From: Acidovorax soli
GTDB taxonomy: Bacteria > Pseudomonadota > Gammaproteobacteria > Burkholderiales > Burkholderiaceae_C
Direction: 5' to 3'
Assembly (NCBI RefSeq): GCF_014207955.1
Contig: NZ_JACHLK010000001.1
Location: 558,001-622,000 of the forward strand
Length of the DNA stretch: 64,000 bases
Position 1 is the stretch's first letter, and each line of letters opens with the position of its first letter. The notes under the pieces are model-generated. The model searched no databases, was not told where the DNA came from, and saw only the letters and a list, made by a program, of their open reading frames with translations. Below, piece by piece: positions 10,300 through 18,490 of the stretch. The position numbers and the translations under genes were made by a program.

Positions 10300-11244
10300 A
10301 TGTCACTGTTCAGCTGGTTCAGCCGCAAACCGGTACCACCCAAGCCCCGGCCCAGTGCGGCGTCGGAACCTTCGGGCCTGCTCAACGCCGACGCCACGGT
10401 GCCGCTGTCTGCGGGCCGCCAGGGCAAGCCCCTGGTCGACCCCGTGCCCCCCGAGCACGCCGCCAACCGCAAGAACGAGCGCATGGAGCGCCGCGAGCTG
10501 CTCTACACCGTGGTGCGCGATGCCATGGTGCGTGCAGGCGTGCTGTCGGCCAGCTACAAATTCAAGGTGCTGTCGCTGGACCAGCGTGGCCGCCAGTTCC
10601 TGGTGATGATGGACCTGGCGCGCGAATACGGTGGCGAGACCGTGCGCCTGTCCGAGATCGAGGCGCTGATCGCCCAGACCGCCAAGACGCGCTACGACAT
10701 CCTGGTGACCGCCGTGTACTGGCGCATCAACGACCATGTGGCGGTGGGCATTCCGCAAAAGGGCATTGCCCCGCTGGGCGCCGCCCTGCCCGTGGGCGCC
10801 CAGGCGCCTGCCGCGGCAGCCGCCGTGCGCCGCCCGCTGCCCCCGGTATCGGCCCCGGCCCCGCTGACGGCCACGCCCTCGGCCCCGATTTCGCGCCCGG
10901 CCCCGTTGCGCGCGGCCGCCCCCGTGGCCACCGCCCCGGCGCCGCTCACAGGCACGGTGGCACCGCGCTCCCCCGCGCCGGTGGACTACGAGGCCACCCG
11001 CCCGGTGCAGCGCTTCGAGCCCATCGAGGCCGACGAAGTGGCCGCCTTCAAGCGCGCCCTGGCCGATGCCGCAGGCAGCAACCCCAACCCCGTCGCTCCG
11101 GCCCGCCCTGGCGGCGCACCCGTGCGCTCGGGCCCCCTGCGCCCCCGCCCACCCAATGCGACCGGCTTCGAGGACACGGAGATGCCCGGCTCGGAAGAGC
11201 GCGGCCCGGACCTGAGCAGCACCCAATACGGCGAACTGCGCTGA
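10300..11244 (+). CDS. Hypothetical Ala/Pro-rich protein with a conserved N-terminal domain
   Basis: I do not recognise this 314-residue protein. Residues about 50-165 look like a folded alpha/beta domain (RRELLYTVVRDAMVRAG, FKVLSLDQRGRQFLVMMDL, YDILVTAVYWRINDHVAVG). Residues 165-314 are a disordered Pro/Ala/Arg tail. There is no signal peptide or membrane segment, so it is probably cytoplasmic. A GAGGAAAG Shine-Dalgarno 7-14 nt before ATG 10300 decides the start over an upstream in-frame one at 10228. It ends at a bidirectional terminator shared with the opposing gene. Confidence 0.6.
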   Translation: MSLFSWFSRKPVPPKPRPSAASEPSGLLNADATVPLSAGRQGKPLVDPVPPEHAANRKNERMERRELLYTVVRDAMVRAGVLSASYKFKVLSLDQRGRQFLVMMDLAREYGGETVRLSEIEALIAQTAKTRYDILVTAVYWRINDHVAVGIPQKGIAPLGAALPVGAQAPAAAAAVRRPLPPVSAPAPLTATPSAPISRPAPLRAAAPVATAPAPLTGTVAPRSPAPVDYEATRPVQRFEPIEADEVAAFKRALADAAGSNPNPVAPARPGGAPVRSGPLRPRPPNATGFEDTEMPGSEERGPDLSSTQYGELR

Positions 11245-11266
11245 GCGCGCACGGCGCCAAAAAAAC

Positions 11267-11292
11267 AAAGGCGGCCCGAGGGCCGCCTTTTT
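11267..11292. terminator. Bidirectional terminator
   Basis: AAAGGCGGCC (11267-11276), loop CGAG, GGCCGCCTTT (11281-11290) followed by TT, with an A-run on the left. It serves the convergent genes on both sides. Confidence 0.8.
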
Positions 11293-11312
11293 CATTCCGG
11301 AACAGGGATCAC

Positions 11313-11615
11313 TCAGGCTTTGACATCCAGCAGCGAGCCCATCATCTGGTCCTGGGTCTTGACCACCTGCAGGCTGGCCTTGAAGGCGTAGGTGGCCGAC
11401 ATCTGTTCCACGGCCTCCTGCTCCAGCGCCACGCCCTCTTCCTGGCTGCGGCGCACGGAGCCGGTGACGCCGGCGCCGCCGGGCGTGGCTTCCTGCTCGA
11501 CCACCTGGCGCTGGTAGCGCGGCGTGTTCATGTTGGCCACGTTGTTGGCCGAGGCGTCCAGGCGCAACTGGGCCGTCTGCATGCCGGAGGTGCCGATCGA
11601 GGAAATGGAGGCCAT
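11313..11615 (-). CDS. Small flagellar rod/hook-like protein (orphan)
   Basis: The 100-residue protein has the N-terminal signature of axial flagellar proteins (LRLDASANNVANMNTPRY, compare FlgB, FlgC and FlgG). Its C-terminus (ATYAFKASLQVVKTQDQMMGSLLDVKA) matches the flagellar basal-body C-terminal helix. It is shorter than FlgB or FlgC (about 130-140) and there is no other flagellar gene in the window. It may be a stand-alone rod-like paralogue. The start MASISS at 11615 aligns with the family; the frame is open farther upstream but with unrelated sequence. Confidence 0.7.
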   Translation of the reverse strand: MASISSIGTSGMQTAQLRLDASANNVANMNTPRYQRQVVEQEATPGGAGVTGSVRRSQEEGVALEQEAVEQMSATYAFKASLQVVKTQDQMMGSLLDVKA

Positions 11616-11700
11616 GGGGACGTGCTCGCGGTGGCGGGGGATGCCCGGATTATCCGGCGCTGCCGGATTTTGGGCGAGACCGCCCATCCTGCTGGCAGGG

Positions 11701-12090
11701 TCACTGGCCCCAGAAACGGTCTTCTTGCACCGGGTCGCTGGAGAAGAGAAAGACCTCGGCGACCTGGCCGTCCTGGATGCGCAGCAGGTCCACGCCCGCC
11801 TGGTCCAGGCGGGCGCCCTCGCGCTCGCCCGCAAAGCGGATGCTGATGGCCACCCAGTCCCCGTTCTCCATGTAGTGCTGCGCCTCGGTGATGGCGAACG
11901 TTCCCCGGGAGACCTCCATCATCCCGCCGATCATGGCCCCCACGGCGGCCAGGCCCCGGTGCGTGCCGGAAAAGCGGTTGGCCCCCGGCTGGTGCCAGAC
12001 CACGGTGGGTGACACGGTGCGGGCCAGCAGGGCCTGGTCGCCGGTCTGGGCGGCGCGGATGTAGTTCCTGGCGATATCGATGGCGGACAT
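11701..12090 (-). CDS. SnoaL/NTF2-like fold protein
   Basis: The 129-residue protein MSAIDIARNYIRAAQTGDQALL...VFLFSSDPVQEDRFWGQ has the pattern of SnoaL-like or limonene-epoxide-hydrolase-like cone-shaped domains: a first helix, H/W-rich strands and a C-terminal GQVAEVFLF strand. Substrate unknown. It is divergent from the AraC regulator that starts at 12215, with a 124-bp shared promoter region, so that regulator may control it (inference). The frame continues 52 codons upstream but Met at 12090 begins the domain. Confidence 0.7.
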   Translation of the reverse strand: MSAIDIARNYIRAAQTGDQALLARTVSPTVVWHQPGANRFSGTHRGLAAVGAMIGGMMEVSRGTFAITEAQHYMENGDWVAISIRFAGEREGARLDQAGVDLLRIQDGQVAEVFLFSSDPVQEDRFWGQ

Positions 12091-12214
12091 GGGTTCTCTC
12101 AAGGTGTTGAAGATGGGGTAATTGTTGGACTTCTGAATCAGAATGGCACGGTAGCTCCAGGCATTGAAAAGATACTTTTCGGACACAATGCGCCCACACC
12201 CAGTAAGGAAGGCG

Positions 12215-13138
12215 ATGGCCCCGAAGAACCCTGGCAGCACCGACATCGAACGCTTCGACTACCGGCCGCCCGGCAGCTACGGGCTGGACCTGGAGGTCTT
12301 CGCCATGTCCGAGCTGCGCCAGCGCGGCCCTGCGGGCGAGGTGCAACGCACCCACCGCTATGCCTTCCACATGCTGGTGCTGGTCACGCGCGGCAGCTGC
12401 ACCCAGGTGATCGATTTCGCGCCCGTGCCCTGCGAAGCCGGCTCGCTGCTGGCCATCCGGCCCGGCCAGGCCCACTACTTCGGGCCGGCCGAGGACTGGG
12501 AAGGCTGGGTGCTGCTGCTGCGCCCCGAATTCCTGCTGGCAGGCGCTGGGTCGCCCGCCAGCGACCTACGGCTGGTGGCCGGGCTGGAGCGCTTTCCCGT
12601 GCACCTGGCGCTGGGCGATGGCGAGGCCCGCACGGTGGCCAATGCCCTGCTGCAGATGCGTGCGGATGCCGCCGCCGACGCCCCGGCGCAGGACCTGCAT
12701 GCCCTGCTGCGCTACCAGCTCTACGCCCTGCTCACCCGGCTGGCCATGGCCCATGGCCAGCGCACGCCACCCGCGCCGGCGAAGCTGCGCGCCCTGCAGC
12801 GCTTCGAGCGCTTTCGGCAGCTGCTGGAGCAGCGCTTTGCCGACTGGCACCAGGTGGCGGACTACACCGGCCCATTGGGCTGCACGGAAAAAAGCCTGGC
12901 CCGCGCCACCCACGCCGCGGTCGGCACGAGCGCCAAGGCCTTCATCGCCGCGCGCATTGCCCTCGAAGCCAAGCGCCTGCTGCTGCACACGGGCGTGCCC
13001 GTGGCGCGCATTGCCGAGCGCCTGGGGTTTGACGAGGCGACCAACTTCAGCAAGTTCTTCCGCCGGGAGGCGGGCTGCACCCCGGCCGAGTTCCGCCGCC
13101 AGCAGGCGGCGGTGCTCCCGGTGCGCAACGCAGGCTGA
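12215..13138 (+). CDS. AraC-family transcriptional regulator
   Basis: The 307-residue protein has an N-terminal cupin-like sensing domain (HRYAFHMLVLVTRG, EAGSLLAIRPGQAHYF, about 45-120). Its C-terminal double helix-turn-helix (about 205-300) includes KRLLLHTGVPVARIAERLGFDEATNFSKFFRREAG split over two motifs. The start at 12215 has AAGGAAGG just upstream. The ligand is unknown. It is divergent from the SnoaL-like gene, its likely target, and convergent with the GntR gene; the two stop codons are directly adjacent (13138/13139). Confidence 0.88.
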   Translation: MAPKNPGSTDIERFDYRPPGSYGLDLEVFAMSELRQRGPAGEVQRTHRYAFHMLVLVTRGSCTQVIDFAPVPCEAGSLLAIRPGQAHYFGPAEDWEGWVLLLRPEFLLAGAGSPASDLRLVAGLERFPVHLALGDGEARTVANALLQMRADAAADAPAQDLHALLRYQLYALLTRLAMAHGQRTPPAPAKLRALQRFERFRQLLEQRFADWHQVADYTGPLGCTEKSLARATHAAVGTSAKAFIAARIALEAKRLLLHTGVPVARIAERLGFDEATNFSKFFRREAGCTPAEFRRQQAAVLPVRNAG

Positions 13139-13828
13139 TCAGGCCTGCACGTAGTCGGGGTGGCGCGCGCAGATCTCGTCGACCTGGCTCAGCGTGCCCG
13201 ACAGGTGGGCGCGCAGCGCGTCCTGGGCGGCCGGGGCGTCACCGGCCGCGATGGCGTCCACGATGCGCTGGTGGTCGGCCAGCACGGCTGCAGTCTTGCC
13301 CTCGGTGGGCAGGTGCAGGCGGCGCAGGCGGTCCACATGGCCTGAGCGGCGGCGCACCAGGTCCCACAGGCCGGCCACGCCCGCGGCCTCGTACATGCAC
13401 TGGTGGAAGCCCTGGTCGGCCTCGACGAAGGCGCGGTAGCTGGCGGGCCCCATGACGGCGGTCATGGCGGCGACCTGGCCGCGCAGGCGGGCCAATACCA
13501 CCTCGTCGGGTGCCAGGGCCAGGGTGCGCACCACTTCCAGTTCGATGGAGCGGCGCAGGTAGTGCGCCTGGCGCGCGGCCTCGATGTCGATGCGGCTGAC
13601 CACGGTGGCGTGTTGCGGAAAGATGTCCACCAGCCCCTCTTCGCCCAGGCGCAGCAGGGCGTCGCGCACAGGCGTCTGGCTGATGCCGAACTGCTCGGCC
13701 AGTTCGGCGCGCGCCAGCACGGTGCCGGGCGCCAGGTCGAGCGAGACGATGGCCTCGCGCAGGCGGTCGAAGACCTGGGGCGCCGCATGGCGCGACCGGT
13801 CGAGGCGGACTTTTTCTCTCACGTTCAT
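13139..13828 (-). CDS. GntR-family (FadR/FCD) transcriptional regulator
   Basis: The 229-residue protein has an N-terminal winged helix (about 18-80, VFDRLREAIVSLDLAPG ... LAEQFGISQTPVRDALLRL) and a C-terminal all-helical FCD ligand-binding domain (about 90-215). The FCD metal-site pattern is present as Asp and His in EADQGFHQ, then two more His in the last helices. It is divergent from the dehydratase gene. An 18-bp perfect dyad (13863-13880) in the intergenic region is its probable operator, so it should repress the dehydratase unit until a sugar-acid-like ligand binds (inference). Confidence 0.88.
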   Translation of the reverse strand: MNVREKVRLDRSRHAAPQVFDRLREAIVSLDLAPGTVLARAELAEQFGISQTPVRDALLRLGEEGLVDIFPQHATVVSRIDIEAARQAHYLRRSIELEVVRTLALAPDEVVLARLRGQVAAMTAVMGPASYRAFVEADQGFHQCMYEAAGVAGLWDLVRRRSGHVDRLRRLHLPTEGKTAAVLADHQRIVDAIAAGDAPAAQDALRAHLSGTLSQVDEICARHPDYVQA

Positions 13829-13857
13829 AGGCCTGCCGATTGTCGCACCGGCTGGTG

Positions 13858-13886
13858 TTGACGCACTAATATACTAGTGCTTTAAT
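13858..13886 (+). promoter_or_regulatory. Dehydratase promoter with operator filling its spacer
   Basis: -35 TTGACG (13858-13863), 17-bp spacer and -10 TTTAAT (13881-13886). The dyad GCACTA-N6-TAGTGC occupies 13863-13880, i.e. exactly the spacer. Transcription would begin about 13893, at or next to the ATG at 13894, predicting a leaderless messenger. Confidence 0.65.
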
Positions 13887-13893
13887 GCGCCAC

Positions 13894-15633
13894 ATGACAC
13901 GACGCACCCCCGATTCCCTGCGCAGCGCGCGCTGGTTCGCGCCCGACGACCTGCGCTCCTTCGGCCACCGCTCGCGCATCCTGCAGATGGGCTACGCGCC
14001 CGAGGACTGGGTGGGCAAGCCCATCATCGCCATCGTCAACACCTGGTCGGACATCAACCCCTGCCACGGCCACTTCCGCCAGCGCGTGGAGGACGTCAAG
14101 CGCGGCGTGTTGCAGGCGGGGGGCTTTCCCATCGAGCTGCCCGCCATCTCGCTGGCCGAGGCCTTTGTGAAACCCACCACCATGCTCTACCGCAACATGC
14201 TGGCCATGGAGACCGAGGAGCTGCTGCGCAGCCACCCGGTGGACGGCGCGGTGCTCATGGGCGGTTGCGACAAGACCGGCCCCGGCCTGCTGATGGGCGC
14301 CATGAGCGCCGGCCTGCCGGCCATCTTCGTGCCCGCCGGCCCCATGCTGCGCGGCAATTACAACGGCCAGGTGCTGGGTTCGGGCTCGGACGCCTGGAAA
14401 CTCTGGGACGAGCGCCGCGCCGGCCACCTGAGCCAGGAACAGTGGCAGGGCGTGGAGGCCGGTATTGCGCGCAGCCACGGCACCTGCATGACCATGGGCA
14501 CGGCCAGCACCATGACGGCGATTGCCGAGGCCATCGGCATGAGCCTGCCCGGCGCCTCGTCCATCCCCGCGCCCGACGCCAACCACGTGCGCATGAGCGC
14601 CGAGAGCGGCCGCCGCATCGTGGACATGGTGTGGAACGACCTCACGCCCGCGAAGCTGCTCAGCCGCGAGTCCTTTCTCAACGGCATCCGCATTGCCATG
14701 GCCGTGGGCTGCTCCACCAACGCCATCGTGCACCTGGTGGCCATGTCGCGCCGTGCGGGTGCGCACTGCGCCGTGACGCTGGACGACTTCGACGCCGCCA
14801 GCCGCGTGGTGCCGGTGCTGGCCAATGTGCGGCCCAGCGGCGACACCTACCTCATGGAAGACTTCTACTACGCGGGCGGCCTGCCGGGCCTGATGTCGCG
14901 CATGCCGGAGCTGTTGCACCTGGGCGCGCAGACCGTTACCGGGCGCACGCTGGGCGAGAACATCGCGGGCGCGGCGGTGTTCAACGACGATGTGATCCGG
15001 CCGCTGTCCAACCCCATCTACGCCGAAGGCGCATTGGCCGTGCTGCGCGGCAACCTCGCGCCCGATGGCGCGGTGATCAAGCCCAGCGCCTGTGCCCCGC
15101 ACCTGCAGCAGCACACCGGCCCGGCCCTGGTGTTCGACGACTACCCGAGCATGAAGGCCGCCGTGGACGACCCCGACCTGGACGTCACGCCCGGCCACAT
15201 CCTGGTGCTGCGCAACGCCGGCCCCCAGGGCGGGCCCGGCATGCCCGAGTGGGGCATGCTGCCCATACCGGCCAAGCTCGTGAAGCAGGGCGTGCGCGAC
15301 ATGCTGCGCCTGTCGGACGCGCGCATGAGCGGCACGAGCTACGGCGCCTGCATCCTGCACGCCGCGCCCGAGGCCTACATCGGCGGCCCCCTGGCCTTGG
15401 TGCGCACGGGCGACCGGATCACCGTGGACGTGCCCGCGCGCCGCATCCACCTGGAGGTGGACGAGGCCGAGCTGGCGCGCCGCCGCGCCGCGTGGACGCC
15501 GCCGCCCCCGCGCTTCGAACGTGGCTACGGCTGGATGTTCAGCCGCCACATCCTGCAGGCCGACCAGGGCTGCGACTTCGACTTCCTCGAAACCGGCTTC
15601 GGTGCGCCCGTGCCCGAGCCCGACATCTTCTGA
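13894..15633 (+). CDS. IlvD/Edd-family dehydratase (probable sugar-acid/pentonate dehydratase)
   Basis: The 579-residue enzyme belongs to the Fe-S dependent dihydroxyacid/6-phosphogluconate dehydratase family. Cluster cysteines appear in NPCHGH, MGGCDKTGP and GCSTNAIVH, and the C-terminal family motif is DARMSGTSYGACILH. The sequence resembles the pentonate/sugar-acid branch (L-arabinonate or D-xylonate dehydratases) more than biosynthetic IlvD (inference), in keeping with its GntR regulator and TctC receptor. An upstream ATG at 13885 overlaps the -10 box, so the start at 13894 is preferred. The RraA-like gene follows after 21 bp. Confidence 0.85.
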   Translation: MTRRTPDSLRSARWFAPDDLRSFGHRSRILQMGYAPEDWVGKPIIAIVNTWSDINPCHGHFRQRVEDVKRGVLQAGGFPIELPAISLAEAFVKPTTMLYRNMLAMETEELLRSHPVDGAVLMGGCDKTGPGLLMGAMSAGLPAIFVPAGPMLRGNYNGQVLGSGSDAWKLWDERRAGHLSQEQWQGVEAGIARSHGTCMTMGTASTMTAIAEAIGMSLPGASSIPAPDANHVRMSAESGRRIVDMVWNDLTPAKLLSRESFLNGIRIAMAVGCSTNAIVHLVAMSRRAGAHCAVTLDDFDAASRVVPVLANVRPSGDTYLMEDFYYAGGLPGLMSRMPELLHLGAQTVTGRTLGENIAGAAVFNDDVIRPLSNPIYAEGALAVLRGNLAPDGAVIKPSACAPHLQQHTGPALVFDDYPSMKAAVDDPDLDVTPGHILVLRNAGPQGGPGMPEWGMLPIPAKLVKQGVRDMLRLSDARMSGTSYGACILHAAPEAYIGGPLALVRTGDRITVDVPARRIHLEVDEAELARRRAAWTPPPPRFERGYGWMFSRHILQADQGCDFDFLETGFGAPVPEPDIF

Positions 15634-15654
15634 CCCACCCTCCCCTCCTTTGCC

Positions 15655-16371
15655 ATGCCATTGAACCCCCGCACCCGCGAACTGCTCGCCCATGTCAGCA
15701 CCGCCACCCTGTGCACCGCCCTGTTCAAGCGCGGCCTGCGCAACCAGTTCCTGCAGGATGTGCACCCCCTGCGCGGCGGCCGCGCCAACATGGTGGGCGA
15801 GGCCTTCACGCTGCGCTACATCCCGGCGCGCGAGGACCTGAACCCGATCAGCGTGTTCCAGGACCGCGGCCACCCCCAGCGCAAGGCCGTGGAGGAATGC
15901 CCGCCGGGCGCGGTGCTGGTGATCGACAGCCGCAAGGACGCGCGCGCCGCCTCGGCCGGCTCCATCCTGGCCACGCGCCTGATGCAGCGCGGCGTGGCCG
16001 GCCTGGTGACGGACGGCGGCTTTCGCGACACGCCCGAGATCGCGGCGCTGGCCATGCCGGCCTACCACCAGCGGCCCTCGGCCCCCACCAACCTCACGCT
16101 GCACCAGGCGCTGGACATCAACGTGCCCATAGCCTGTGCCGACGTGGCCGTGTTCCCGGGCGATGTGGTGGTGGGCGATGGCGAAGGCGTGGTGGTCATC
16201 CCCGCCCACCTGGCCGACGAGATCGCGGCCGAGGCCACGGAGATGACGGCCTTCGAGGACTTCGTGACCGCCCAGGTGCTGCAGGGCCGTTCCATCCTGG
16301 GCCTGTACCCGCCCACCGACCCGGCCACGCCCGGCGAGTTCGCCGCCTGGCGGCAGGCCCAGGGGCGCTGA
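15655..16371 (+). CDS. RraA-like / HMG-aldolase-type protein
   Basis: The 238-residue protein shows the RraA fold signature: GVAGLVTDGGFRDTPE with the conserved Gly-Gly-x-Arg-Asp stretch, and CADVAVFPGDVVVGDGEGVVVIP. RraA-like members include a regulator of RNase E and, more often in catabolic clusters, oxaloacetate decarboxylases or 4-hydroxy-4-methyl-2-oxoglutarate aldolases. Placement behind a dehydratase favours an aldolase or decarboxylase of a keto-sugar acid (inference). It is followed 50 bp later by a TctC receptor on the same strand. Confidence 0.8.
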   Translation: MPLNPRTRELLAHVSTATLCTALFKRGLRNQFLQDVHPLRGGRANMVGEAFTLRYIPAREDLNPISVFQDRGHPQRKAVEECPPGAVLVIDSRKDARAASAGSILATRLMQRGVAGLVTDGGFRDTPEIAALAMPAYHQRPSAPTNLTLHQALDINVPIACADVAVFPGDVVVGDGEGVVVIPAHLADEIAAEATEMTAFEDFVTAQVLQGRSILGLYPPTDPATPGEFAAWRQAQGR

Positions 16372-16421
16372 GCCCCCCGTTCTATCGCTTCCCCCATAAC
16401 GACCACCGGAGACAAACCACC

Positions 16422-17396
16422 ATGCGATTCATCCTCCCCTGCGCTGCCCTGCTGGCGCTGGCTGCCCTGCCCCCGATGGCCGCCGCCCAGGAGTGGCCGG
16501 CCGCCAAGCCCATCACCTACGTCGTGCCCTTCACGCCCGGGGGCTCCACCGACACCATCGGCCGCGTGCTGGCCAACAAGCTGCAGGAGGCGCTCAAGCA
16601 GTCGGTGGTGGTGGAGAACAAGCCGGGCCAGGCCGGCGGCATCGGTGCCAGCTATGTGGCCAAGGCTGCGCCCGATGGCTACACCCTGTTCGGCGGCACC
16701 ATCAGCACGCATGCCATCAACGCCAGCCTGTACAAGAACCTGGCCTACCAGCCGGTGCGCGACTTCGAGCCCGTGGCGCTGGTGGCCACCCTGCCCAACG
16801 TGCTCATCATCAACCCCGCGCTGGGCGTGAACTCGGTGGCCGAGCTGGTCGAGCTGCTCAAGAAAGACCCGGCCAAGCGCATGTTCGCCTCCTCGGGCTC
16901 GGGCACCTCCACCCACCTGGCGGGCGAGCTCTTCGGCGACCTGATCGGCGTGAAGCTCACGCACATCCCCTACAAGGGCACGCCGCCGGCCCTGACCGAC
17001 GTGGCGGCCGGCCAGGTCGCCTTCATGTTCGACCAGATGACGGCGGCCCTGCCCCTGGCCAAGGCCGGGCGCGTGAAGCTGCTGGCCGTGACCACGGGCA
17101 AGCGCATCACGCTGGCGCCCGAGCTGCCCACCATGGCCGAGGCCGGCGTGCCCGGCTTCGAGATGTCGTCCTGGCAGGCGGTCTATGCGCCCAAGGGCAC
17201 GCCGCGGGCCGTGGTGCAGCGCCTGAACGCCGAGATCACCAAGGCCCTCAGGCAGCCCGACGTGCAGGCCAAGCTGCACGACCAACTGGGCATGGACATC
17301 GTGGCCAGCACGCCCGAGGAGCTGGCCGCCCACATGGCGCGCGAGATCCCGCGCTGGGCGGAGCTGGTCAAAAAGTCGGGCGCGCAGCCGGACTGA
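16422..17396 (+). CDS. Tripartite tricarboxylate transporter substrate-binding protein (TctC/Bug)
   Basis: The 324-residue periplasmic binding protein has a signal peptide (MRFILPCAALLALAAL, cleaved near AAAQ-EWP). Family hallmarks are ITYVVPFTPGGSTDTIGR, QAGGIGASYVAKAAPDGYTL and GVKLTHIPYKGTPPALTDVAAGQV. GGAGA precedes the ATG at 16422; the frame is open far upstream but crosses the two preceding genes. No TctA/TctB membrane genes are adjacent, which is common for Bug receptors in Burkholderiales. By context it binds the acid consumed by the dehydratase pathway (inference). Confidence 0.93.
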   Translation: MRFILPCAALLALAALPPMAAAQEWPAAKPITYVVPFTPGGSTDTIGRVLANKLQEALKQSVVVENKPGQAGGIGASYVAKAAPDGYTLFGGTISTHAINASLYKNLAYQPVRDFEPVALVATLPNVLIINPALGVNSVAELVELLKKDPAKRMFASSGSGTSTHLAGELFGDLIGVKLTHIPYKGTPPALTDVAAGQVAFMFDQMTAALPLAKAGRVKLLAVTTGKRITLAPELPTMAEAGVPGFEMSSWQAVYAPKGTPRAVVQRLNAEITKALRQPDVQAKLHDQLGMDIVASTPEELAAHMAREIPRWAELVKKSGAQPD

Positions 17397-17408
17397 AGGC
17401 GGGGCCGG

Positions 17409-18338
17409 TCACGGCCGTGCGTGGGCCTGTACCAGGCATTGCTGGAACGCCTGTGCCGCACGCGAGGGCTCGGGCGAGCGCCGCAGCAGGCCCACGAAGC
17501 GGCAGCTGTAGCGCAGCAGCGCGGGCTGCACGGCCTGCATCAGGCCGCGGCGCTCGAAGGCCTCGGCGTAGTGGTCGGGCAGAAAGCCCAGGTAGCGGCC
17601 CGAGAGGATGAGCGTGGCAATCGACTCCTGGTCGAAGCCCGTGGCCGTGCGCGACAGGCGTGCCTGGTGGCTCAGTTCCATGTTGGGCGAGTGGTAGCCC
17701 AGGCCGGCGAAGGGCTGGTGGCGCAGTGCCTCCCAGTCCAGCGCGGTGTCGTCGATGCCGAACAGCGGGTGGCCCGCGCCGCAGTAGAGCAGCATGGTCT
17801 CGGTGAACAGGTCGGTGTAGACCAGGCTTTGCGAGGCGCGGTGCGCGGGAATGATGCCGACCTGGAAGGTGCCATCGATCACCCCGCGCTCGATGGCGTT
17901 GATGGTGCCCACATGCATCTGCAGGTGCACGTCGGGCGCCTGCTGTGCAAACGCTGCGATGGCGTCGCCGATGCGCGCTGCCGGGTTGGTGGCGGTTTTG
18001 TCGAATACCGCCACGGAGAGCTGCCCGCCCATGCGCGCATGGATGTCGTCCACCGCATTGCGAAAGCCATCCACCGAGGAAAGCAGGCGCAGCGTCTCGT
18101 CGTAGACGCGCTGGCCCTCGGGCGTGAGCGCGAAACCCGCGCGCCCGCGCCGGCACAGGGTCAGGCCCAGGCGGGTCTCCAGGTCCTTGACGTGGCGGCT
18201 CACGGTGCTGGTGCCGATGTTGAGCTCCAGCTCCGCGGCCGACATGCCGCCGCATTCGGCCACGGCCTTGAACACCTGCAAGAGGCGCAGGTCCATGTCG
18301 CTCAGCTGGCCGAGCACGGCGCGGTTCTTGGTGTTCAT
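17409..18338 (-). CDS. LysR-family transcriptional regulator
   Basis: The 309-residue regulator has an N-terminal winged helix (about 15-75, LRLLQVFKAVAECGG ... LELNIGTSTVSRHVKDLETRLG) and a periplasmic-binding-protein-like effector domain (about 95-300). It is divergent from the aminotransferase gene at 18491. A TTACTTG-N10-CAAGTAA dyad (18352-18375) of the LysR T-N11-A type lies between them, close to its own start. It probably controls the beta-alanine/omega-amino acid unit. A further in-frame Met at 18371 would overlap that dyad, so 18338 was chosen. Confidence 0.88.
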   Translation of the reverse strand: MNTKNRAVLGQLSDMDLRLLQVFKAVAECGGMSAAELELNIGTSTVSRHVKDLETRLGLTLCRRGRAGFALTPEGQRVYDETLRLLSSVDGFRNAVDDIHARMGGQLSVAVFDKTATNPAARIGDAIAAFAQQAPDVHLQMHVGTINAIERGVIDGTFQVGIIPAHRASQSLVYTDLFTETMLLYCGAGHPLFGIDDTALDWEALRHQPFAGLGYHSPNMELSHQARLSRTATGFDQESIATLILSGRYLGFLPDHYAEAFERRGLMQAVQPALLRYSCRFVGLLRRSPEPSRAAQAFQQCLVQAHARP

Positions 18339-18351
18339 GGGGGTCTGGTTG

Positions 18352-18375
18352 TTACTTGTATAAATCCGCAAGTAA
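18352..18375. promoter_or_regulatory. Probable LysR operator
   Basis: TTACTTG (18352-18358) and CAAGTAA (18369-18375) with 10 bp between them form a perfect 7-bp dyad in the divergent promoter region. A weak TTGATA -35-like box (18379-18384) towards the aminotransferase follows. Confidence 0.6.
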
Positions 18376-18490
18376 ACATTGATATTGCACTATTTGAGAG
18401 ATTAACACCGGGGGCAACAATCCGCCCGAGACCCGCTTTTGCCTGGGCCCGGCCCGCCTTGCGGCCGCTGTATCGCACTGGAGATTTCCC

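Noticed and set aside
14265..16421. Long upstream extension of the TctC frame
   Set aside because: It runs through the dehydratase and RraA genes in another frame; the signal peptide and ribosome site at 16422 define the gene.
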